In this document: in pieces, positions 57,086 to 64,000 of the stretch
How positions within the stretch are numbered: the first letter of the stretch is position 1
How the letters are laid out: every line of letters starts with the position of its first letter
Source of the DNA: Terebella lapidaria
Lineage: Eukaryota > Annelida > Polychaeta > Terebellida > Terebellidae
DNA length: 64,000 nucleotides
Assembly: GCA_949152475.1 (NCBI GenBank)
Contig: OX424570.1
Coordinates: 14,876,694-14,940,693, forward strand
Direction of reading: 5' to 3'
Notes under the pieces: model-generated
The model's input: only the letters and a program-made list of their open reading frames with translations
The model's database searches: none
What the model was told of the DNA's origin: nothing
Position numbers and translations under genes: made by a program

Positions 57086-57981
57086 TGTAACAAAACCATG
57101 CAACTGCCGCGCTGAAACGTTCGTTAGGAACGGTCACGTGATCTACAAAGTCCACTTGCGAAGACACCGTTCGCGGAAGAACCGTTCGCGGAAGCACGAT
57201 TGCGGAAGCATCATCAGCGGAAGCATCGTTCGCGGAAGAACCGTTCGCGGAAGCACGATTGCGGAAGCATCGTCAGCGGAAGCATCAGTCGCGGAAGCAC
57301 CGTTCGCGGAAGAGGAGCCTTCGCGGAAGAACCGTTCGCGGACGCAGTCTTCACCACGTGGAGAAGAGTGCGGAAGATACGTTCGCGGACGAAGATGCGC
57401 GCGCAGCCACCCTGGCTATATAAGGGAGAGCGGACGGCCGCTCTGAGAGCACTGCAACAGCGACATCGACCGTGGGGAGATCGTCACCGCCACAGCCAAG
57501 GGACTCGACGAACTCCGTGCGGACGACTCCTTCTTCAGGGCCTTAGAGTCAACCGGGATTTAGACCGACTACCTGGAGAAACCATTCGACTAAGCGGGAC
57601 GGGAAACTTCAACGGGAAGGGACAGAGAGACGCCGCCGGCTAAGAACTCTTTTTAGTTGTGCCCTCGTGCACTATTTATTTTTGAAATGTGATCATACAG
57701 TGCTCCATGTCTGAACTTCATATTTGTACGTCACGTGGGTGACCAGCCATACAATTGTAAGTTGATTTGATGTATATAAATCTTCAATTTATTTACATCT
57801 GAGTTGCTTCTTGCCTAAGTGAAGCCGGTGAGCTACGGAGTGATGATACACCAGCGTTGGGGGACACCAATTTAGTGACGGCTCTCGAATCACAACGAGC
57901 GGGAGTTACATAAAGTCTATACGATCAGAGAAACCAGGTTTTTTGGGCCACACCGAAAACAAGTCATTACCAAACGTCACA
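57086..57981 (+). repeat. 3' LTR of the gypsy element
   Basis: It is 896 bp, the same length as the 5' LTR. I found no differing base in the stretches compared, and the ORFs across both LTRs translate identically. ATTT (57982-57985) follows as the right target copy. Confidence 0.93.
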
Positions 57982-59081
57982 ATTTTATATACAACCAAAT
58001 TCTGGTGAGCTAAAAACTTAAGCATTATATCAGACCATAAGCGCACCTTCACTGCGGGTTGATATGTGGAGGTTGCAGCCTTGATGACTTCGGTGTCTTC
58101 CAGTGTGGCAACCTTGGCTTGTACTGAGGCCGACAGACATCCTGCTCTAGCTAGTAGTTTCCGCATTATGGACTTGAACTGGAGAGCCGTGGGGTTGTTA
58201 CTCCAACTGCCTATTAAATCATGGAGCAAACTTTCACCAAAGTGTTGTGATAATGTATCCTGTTCGAATTTGTTCAATTTTTTATGACGTAATCCAATGA
58301 TATTTGCTCCTAGACGATTGATTTTTAATATATGGCTGATGATGAACATTCGGAAATACATTACACATGTACATATCATCATGCTGGTTTTTGTTTGTAC
58401 CTCAAATAATTGCTAAAACTATAGGAGGAATTTCTTACCACACTGTCGGACAGCACTGAAGAATAACTCCAGGTGATCTTGACTGGTTTTATACATCAGA
58501 AGATACCTGAAGCCTTGACTCCCGGTCATGAGTAAATCAGTCACCAATCCAGCTGGGCCATGCATGCAGGAACTCAAACGCACAATGCATGTGCTCCTTA
58601 GAGAGTAAAGAAGAGAATTCGATATTATCTAGGCTTTGGAACAGATACAAGGGCCAAATAGGTTGATCGCAGCTAAAGTATTTTAATGGTGAATTTACTA
58701 CATCGGGTCTAAATATACAGGTGGGTCTCTGAATTCGACAAGTTATTCTAATCATGTAGGAGTTGAATGTGAACATCAAATTAACTTTTTTATACATTGC
58801 ATCAGACAGCAACTGGTTATTCAAACAATACTAAAATTATAATTTTTTCTGAAGATAAAAAGTCTAGCTAGCGGATACTGTATACAATGAAATAGACCAT
58901 ATATTTGCCTTTGAGTCAAGTACAGTGGAATCCCGTCAACAGTAGTCAAACTCATCAGGTAGGACTGAGTCTCATTCAGAGTCTTCAGACAAGTGGGCCA
59001 GTCACGGAGGCTGATGGGTTTCTTCGAACCTTTTCCGAAAGGTGAGCGGCTGTTCAGGATGTCGAACAGGATGTCAATCCT
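57982..59081 (-). pseudogene. P-element/THAP9-like transposase, 5' exons of the surviving part
   Basis: Exons in transcript order are 58898-59081 (RIDILFDILNSRSPFGKG, LKTLNETQSYLMSLTTVDG), 58439-58552 (YKTSQDHLELFFSAVRQC) and 57982-58210 (SWSNNPTALQFKSIMRKLL), which continues beyond the retrotransposon at 47013. Phases agree. The SQDHLE segment carries the acidic residue that completes the active site in this family. The N-terminal half (THAP domain and first catalytic Asp residues) was not found above 59081, where an R2 repeat begins near 59260. The 58898 donor (GTCTAT) is weak. It is probably a truncated dead transposon or a broken THAP9-like gene. Confidence 0.72.
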
Positions 59082-59259
59082 CTGGAATGACAACAATATC
59101 TCCAATACTTTAAACAGATTCACACAGACGAATCATTACTGCTACAGTGTAAACGCAAGTCGAAAGATGAGGTGAATTACACCTTGTTTGATAGAAGCAG
59201 TCGTGCATATCATGTCCATGGCCCTTTAAAGCTGGTGACCCTGCCTGGGTGATAGATCG

Positions 59260-60240
59260 AAGACTTGGGTCGTACGTTCATTGGTCATATATCAAATCGT
59301 TGGGAGTTGGTCATAGAAATTTTTTTTTCAATCATGGGAGAAATAATCATCAATAAAAGTAGAGTTCTTGCGATTTTTCTATTTTGAACCTATTCTCGAC
59401 CACGACCTCAATTCTTGAACTGACCTCCCAAATTTCCTAGGCCTTTCAGATCTATACTGTATACGTACTTATGTTCAATTCTCTACTGAATATCGCCAGT
59501 TTTGGAATTAATCTTACTTGAAATACCACAAATCAGTTATTTCAGCTGATGAACATTGCATTCTCCACCTAGGGCGATGATGGGGATTTTTTTTCATACA
59601 AACATCGGTCATATAGCGAATGATGGGGAACTGACCATAGAAAAATACAAAATTAATTAATAAAATTAATCATGAATATAAAAAGAGTTATTGCAATTTT
59701 TCGATTTTGACATTTTCTGTGATCTTGACCTTGTTCTTCAAAATTGAGCTGTAAAATTTCACAGTATTGTTTCTTATTATTGAGACACATCTTACGAACG
59801 AAAACGTTCTAAAAAGATTGAAAACTGGCCTCACAATACAATGTGTCTTGAATCTCAGAACACTCAAAAGTTGTAAATTTTCCACCTTGGGTGATGATAG
59901 GGAGTTTTGGTCTTGAGGCCATCGGTTGTACACTGTACGGTTGAAAATTGGCCAAAAGAAAATTACAAAAAAAATGAATATTGATTGGAACCTGAGGTAT
60001 AACCAATTATGTCATTTTCACTTTTTCGGTTGCCATGGCAACCATTTTAATCAACCAATTGGCAAACCATTCAAATATACCGCTTCATCTCTATAACTTT
60101 CAATTTGATCGGAATATTTGTCTTTCGAGTTATGCGCACTGACAGGGAGACAAATAAGCAGACAGGGAGACAGACAGACGGACAGACCTAAATGCAATAC
60201 CCCTCCGCCCCCACTATCAGGGGGCGGGTAATTAAAATAA
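59260..60240 (+). repeat. Dispersed repeat R2, second copy with hairpin terminus
   Basis: ATCATGGGAG/GGCGATGATGGGGA, TGGCCAAAAGAAAATTAC and GGTTGCCATGGCAACC match the 34981-35800 copy. It ends with CAGACAGACGGACAGACC, AATGCAATACCC and a GC-rich hairpin at about 60199-60231. Confidence 0.7.
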
Positions 60241-60789
60241 ACACGACTAGCAGGGATTTAACAGGTACAAATGTGCAGGACGACGACATCATAAACATAC
60301 AGAAGTAATTGTCATGAATCACGGTTCCATGGTGATAATAGCGAATATTTTAAATTGTTTAATATTCAATCTATGGAGCTATATCTATTGGTTTCGATCT
60401 CGGGAGTAAGAAGTAAATTTTCACTTGAAAATACATCATTTTTGAAAAAAAAATAGTGCTTAGGTAGATATAGAACTGTCGATTTCTAGTTTTATGTGTA
60501 TCGGCTATCAATAAACATTTGAGAAAGACAAGATGAAGCCCCAATAAAATAATCAAACGCAAAAATTAGTATTTGAAGTTTATGCATGTCTGATTGGCCT
60601 AGAATATTTTCGAATTCAATATTATACAAATATTGACTTTTGGTGAGATGAATAGGTGAAAATATGTACCTCTCGCAAAAGACATATTCACCGAAACCAA
60701 AAGTTAATATTTGTTTTATTATATAATACATGTGAAAATTTCCTGCGAATACTGAAGCAATGTTTATGTATGACGTGGATGTATAATAT
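60241..60789. other. Non-coding, no gene seen
   Basis: AT-rich DNA between the R2 copy and the second LTR element. Confidence 0.4.
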
Positions 60790-61207
60790 TGTAACGGTTT
60801 TGGGGCGTACCCAAACGTTTCCCCTAGGTAATTCTGTTAGTGTTTTGTGATATTATGGTTAAATAACCGTTTATTAAAATGTATATGTGTTTAAAGGTTC
60901 ATACGGTTCCGTATTGTTAATGTTTTAAAGGTTTTCCGTCTCGGAACTTAGTAATTTATGATGTCGGTAAAGCCGGAGACGGAGCCGGAACCGGAGACGG
61001 AACCGGACACGGAGCCGGAACAATGGAGTACAAAAACGTAATGACGTTATTTCCGGAAGGTCATGTGATCAGCCTCGTTTTCGGTTTAAAAGGTGACGTG
61101 TCAGCCACTGATTGGTTCTAGAGTGTTTTTAGAAATCCGGAAAATATCAGTGTTTTGGCGGACTATGACGTCACAATAGGTTGGTCACGTGACGTGGGTC
61201 TCAGGTC

Positions 61208-61215
61208 TATAAAAG
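61208..61215 (+). promoter_or_regulatory. TATA box in the second LTR
   Basis: TATAAAAG follows a GGTCACGTGACGTGGG stretch (CACGTG plus TGACGT sites) and precedes a GC-rich leader. Transcription should start near 61240. Confidence 0.65.
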
Positions 61216-61356
61216 CCCCCGCTTCACAGCGGACGGCGGAGTTGGTGTCCTGACGTCGACCTGTGCAGACCCCTTCTCCCATAGCAGAGTACTCCCTTGT
61301 TCCGGATAGAGTCATCCAGATGATAGCAGTTAAGTCTTCCGACTGTGCACTTGGAA

Positions 61357-61362
61357 AATAAA
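61357..61362 (+). terminator. LTR poly(A) signal
   Basis: AATAAA lies about 145 bp after the TATA box, giving an R region of normal size. Confidence 0.55.
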
Positions 61363-62183
61363 CATGAAAACTTCAACCGAGTTGTTTTTCCGTGTTCGTT
61401 AGGGAACTGGAAGTTATAATAAAGTTAGTTCACCGGAAAAGACAGTAATACGGAGTAAAGGGAGATAAGACTACAGTCGGTTAAGACCAAGTTGTAAAGA
61501 CGTCTTAGGGTGATCTAAGAACCCAGATCACCGAGGAAGGAGACGGAGACGGAGACGGAGGTGGAATTCAACGGAGCAACTACGGAGGCGGTATCGGACG
61601 GAGCAGTTGCAGAGACGGGAACGACGAAGCAGTTGCAGAGGCGGTACCGGACGACGGAGTTGCAGAGGCAGTACCTGACGGAGCGGTTGCGGTAACCGGA
61701 AGTGGGAACACTTCCGAGATACTCCATTTCAGGTGCAGTCGCAGGTTGCGGTGAGGCGGAGCCAACCGGAGCAGATTGCAGTGCGGCGGAACCTGGCAGA
61801 GCGGTTGCAGTATTCGGAAACGGCAACGTTCCCGGATTCTTTATTCCAGGCGCAGTCGCAGTTTGCAGTAAGACGGAAAACGACGGAGCTGTTGCAGTAA
61901 AGCGGTATCCCGACGGAGCAGTTGCAGTACCCGGAGACGGAAACGCCTCCGGATCCTTACTTTACAGGTGCAGTTGCAGATTAGCAGTCGGACAACGGTT
62001 AAGAGGTCCATTCCAGACCACGCTACCAACCTTAGAGACTTCTAGCCGGAGTTTATCCGTACAGCAGTAGCAGTTTTCCGGAGTTTTACCGTTTCAGCTC
62101 CGGTTAAATAACAACTCACCCACCTCCCTAGAAAACCGGTTCATCAAGACGTCACAGAAGGGTGAAAACCCGTTACAACTTTT

Positions 62184-62202
62184 TGGTGGCAGCGGTGGGA
62201 TC
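62184..62202 (+). promoter_or_regulatory. Candidate primer-binding site
   Basis: TGGTGGCAGCGGTGGGATC starts 6 nt after the LTR end. The long match to the TGG-initial form expected of a tRNA 3' complement supports it, but I could not assign the tRNA. Confidence 0.6.
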
Positions 62203-62211
62203 ATCTGCAGT

Positions 62212-64000
62212 ATGACTACTAGACGGGGCAAATTGGCGGAACAGCAGCTGAAAGCAGCCGTGTCGGACACGGAGCAGCCTGTAGGAGCAGTAGGAGCTGA
62301 GCCGTTGCAGGTGCCGGTTGCGGTAAAGGAAGCAGTTCGTCCTGCTGAGAGAAAACTGTTGCAGCCGGAAATGCAGAAAGCAGTTGCAGAAGAGCCCCTT
62401 CGGGTTCCTCAAGGAGTACAGCCTGCAGAGCAGTTAGCAGAGGCGGAAATTAACTTTCCGGACCAGGCTGGCGATCGGGAACCGGATGCGGAACCGGAAG
62501 GCGGAGAGAATTTAGTTGACAACCTGACCAGATTATTGGCGACCCAAATGGAGGTGTTTCAGCAGCACCTGGCAGTAACCGGAAAGCAGCAGCAGGCAGA
62601 AGCAGTACAACAACCCGCACCAAGGGCAGGAGTAGCCAGATTAATGACGTACGACGGAACTGATCCGTGGCCGGAGTATGAGGCTCACCTCCTTGAATAC
62701 GCTCGGTACTACCGTTGGACAGCAGAGGAAAAGGCGCTGAACTTATGTGTCAGTCTGAGGGGTAACGCTCGCAGCATACTACTGGATCTGTCCGCGGAGC
62801 AGAGACGCAGCTTTGATACGGTTGTGGCGGCATTAAAACAGCAGTTTTGTCCGGGAGAGAAAACATTTGTTTTCCAGGCGGAATTGCAGACACGGAAATT
62901 GCAGCCGGAGGAGGAGCTGTCCGAGCTGGCCAGAGACATACGGAGCAAGACGCGGCTAGCTTACCCAAAAGCAGATCCGGCAACAACAGAAGTGCTCATG
63001 AAGATGCATTTCTGCAACAGTCTGACTAACCGAGATATGCGGTTGTCGGTATTGAAAAGCCACCCGGAAACGCTGTCGCAGGCCCTGGCTTTCGCTACCG
63101 AGTATGAGAGTATTATGAAGACGGACAACAGCAGACCAGCGGAGCGACACCGGACGAGGCAGCTGAACACGGAGCCGGAGTGGAGCCAGCAGGTGAACGA
63201 ATTGCGGAAGCAAGCCGAGCAGACTCAGCAGCAGTTGGCGGATCTGATGACTCAGGTCAAGGAAGCGGTTAGCCGGCAGCAGCAGCAGCGCAGTTCCCGA
63301 GCGGATTTAGAATGCTTCAACTGTGGCCGAAAAGGGCATTTTGCCCGAGACTGCAGATTGCCGAGACAACAGCAGCAAAGGCGGCAACCCCAGCAGCAGC
63401 AGCAGCAACAGCGGCAACCACTGCAGCAGCAGCAGAGACAGCAGCAGCAACAGCGGATTGCCCGGATTGTCCGACAGACCCGAAGTAGTGGAATTCCACA
63501 GCCCAAGCCAAGGAAGGGAGGTCGTCGGAGTCAGTTACGGAAACAGCAGCACAGACCAAGAGCAGATCTGGAGTGTTTTAACTGCGGCAGGAGGGGGCAT
63601 TTCGCCCGAGATTGCAGGCTCCCGAGACCACAGCAGCAACGGCGGCAACCACCGCAACAGCAGCAGAGACGGCAGCAGCAACGATGGATTGTCCGGATTG
63701 TCCGGCAGACCCGGAGCAGTGAAACTCCAGAGCCCGAACCAAGGAAGGGGGGACGCCGGAGGCGGTCGCGGAAATCAGCCGGAGAAGCAGAGCTGGCAGA
63801 AGAGGAGTCTCCGGTAAAAGCAGAATCCAAGGCGGTTGCGGTGGCGGAGAAAGCTGTTCCCGGAAGGCCGGTGGCGGTTGCAGGGAAGGCGGATGCGGAG
63901 AAAGCAGTGTCCCGGAAGCCGGTTGCGGTTACGGTGACGGAGAAAGCAGTGTCCCGGAAGCCGGTTGCGGTTGCGGTGACAGAGAAAGCAGTGTCCCGGA
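62212..64000 (+). CDS. gag: Gag of the second retrotransposon, incomplete at the window edge
   Basis: The frame is open for 596 codons from the first ATG after the primer site and runs off the window. The N-terminus is Ala/Glu/Gln-rich. A gag core follows (VARLMTYDGTDPWPEYEAHL, RSILLDLSAEQRRSFDTVVA, LSELARDIRSKTRLAYP, SQALAFATEYESIMK), about residues 143-305. Two nearly identical knuckles, CFNCGRKGHFARDC (about 368) and CFNCGRRGHFARDC (about 455), sit in a 261-bp tandem duplication with Gln-rich spacers and RIVRQTRSS. The C-terminal part becomes a VAV/EKAVSRKP repeat that continues past 64000. The start could lie slightly downstream, but the first ATG fits the spacing. Confidence 0.88.
   Translation, partial: MTTRRGKLAEQQLKAAVSDTEQPVGAVGAEPLQVPVAVKEAVRPAERKLLQPEMQKAVAEEPLRVPQGVQPAEQLAEAEINFPDQAGDREPDAEPEGGENLVDNLTRLLATQMEVFQQHLAVTGKQQQAEAVQQPAPRAGVARLMTYDGTDPWPEYEAHLLEYARYYRWTAEEKALNLCVSLRGNARSILLDLSAEQRRSFDTVVAALKQQFCPGEKTFVFQAELQTRKLQPEEELSELARDIRSKTRLAYPKADPATTEVLMKMHFCNSLTNRDMRLSVLKSHPETLSQALAFATEYESIMKTDNSRPAERHRTRQLNTEPEWSQQVNELRKQAEQTQQQLADLMTQVKEAVSRQQQQRSSRADLECFNCGRKGHFARDCRLPRQQQQRRQPQQQQQQQRQPLQQQQRQQQQQRIARIVRQTRSSGIPQPKPRKGGRRSQLRKQQHRPRADLECFNCGRRGHFARDCRLPRPQQQRRQPPQQQQRRQQQRWIVRIVRQTRSSETPEPEPRKGGRRRRSRKSAGEAELAEEESPVKAESKAVAVAEKAVPGRPVAVAGKADAEKAVSRKPVAVTVTEKAVSRKPVAVAVTEKAVSR
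63301..63830 (+). repeat. 261-bp tandem duplication of the gag zinc-knuckle module
   Basis: GATYTRGARTGYTTYAACTG begins both copies, at about 63305 and 63566. Each unit encodes a knuckle, a Gln-rich spacer, RIVRQTRSS and PRKGGRR. Confidence 0.8.
63835..64000 (+). repeat. GC-rich coding minisatellite at the window edge
   Basis: GAGAAAGCAGTGTCCCGGAA then GCCGGTTGCGGTTACGGTGA repeats with a period of about 54 bp and runs off the window. It encodes VAVTVTEKAVSRKP. Confidence 0.75.

Larger units (their letters stand above)
47014..57981 (+). mobile_element. Complete Ty3/gypsy LTR retrotransposon with a third ORF
   Basis: The element is 10,968 bp long. It comprises 896-bp LTRs, PBS, gag (47974-50532), pol (50556-55628), an internal promoter region, ORF3 (55868-56965) and a purine-rich tract before the 3' LTR. 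The domain order protease, RT, RNase H, integrase places it in Ty3/gypsy. Its GC content is far above that of the host flanks. The LTRs read the same everywhere I compared them, which indicates a very recent insertion. It sits in a coding exon of a minus-strand P-like transposase gene. Confidence 0.95.
60790..62177 (+). repeat. 5' LTR of the second retrotransposon
   Basis: The two ends form an 8-bp perfect inverted repeat, TGTAACGG and CCGTTACA. U3 includes a GGAGACGGAACCGG-type minisatellite (60968-61020). TATAAAAG is at 61208-61215 and AATAAA at 61357-61362. The long U5 holds about twelve GGAGCAGTTGCAG-like copies (about 61570-61995). The pairing 3' LTR is outside the window. Confidence 0.78.
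60790..64000 (+). mobile_element. Second LTR retrotransposon, 5' part (runs off the window)
   Basis: A 1388-bp LTR, a candidate primer-binding site and an open gag with two CCHC knuckles are present. pol and the 3' LTR lie beyond 64000, so the superfamily is not proven. The LTR ends (TGTAACGG...CCGTTACA) share TGTAAC with the first element. It is GC-rich like that element, but the body is unrelated. Confidence 0.82.

Overview
The window looks like a piece of an invertebrate animal genome. The host DNA is AT-rich, its genes are split by short GT-AG introns, a fibrinogen-type domain gene and a Schlafen-type gene are present, and many transposon classes are nested in each other. A marine lophotrochozoan, cephalochordate or hemichordate would fit. 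The sequence alone does not settle the phylum.

Layout. 1-6.9 kb: old non-coding DNA with decayed duplications, one orphan exon and a reverse-transcriptase relic. 6.97-13.1 kb (minus): four exons of a fibrinogen-domain gene, with a 5-kb inverted-repeat (foldback) element in one intron. 14-20.7 kb: two non-LTR retrotransposons. One is split by a 2.6-kb inverted-repeat DNA element that carries a 135-bp satellite. 21.9-25.8 kb (minus): a Schlafen-type protein with a P-loop helicase-like region, spliced in frame to two C-terminal SH3 domains. 26-39.8 kb: dispersed repeats only. 39.8-44.5 kb: a complete PIF/Harbinger element. Its transposase is intact, but its MADF-type companion gene is broken by a small inversion and a frameshift. 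46.2-59.1 kb (minus): the C-terminal half of a P-element/THAP9-like transposase, whose coding exon is split by an 11-kb Ty3/gypsy LTR retrotransposon. 60.8 kb to the end: the 5' LTR and gag of a second LTR retrotransposon that runs off the window.

Most notable system. The gypsy element at 47014-57981 has LTRs that look identical and intact gag and pol, plus a third ORF in the env position. That ORF reads like a transcription factor: an acidic/hydrophobic N-terminus, a basic stretch, two C2H2 fingers and a coiled coil. It lies behind its own TATA box, just downstream of eight copies of TTCGCGGA. The same eight-copy motif array plus TATA box forms the U3 promoter, and about 26 further copies lie in gag, read in all three frames. 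I infer a self-regulating retrotransposon that encodes a factor for its own motif arrays. The binding itself is not shown by the sequence.

The second notable gene is the Schlafen-SH3 fusion. It joins an RNase-like Schlafen core and an SF1-type ATPase to two SH3 adaptor domains, an architecture I do not know from described Schlafens.
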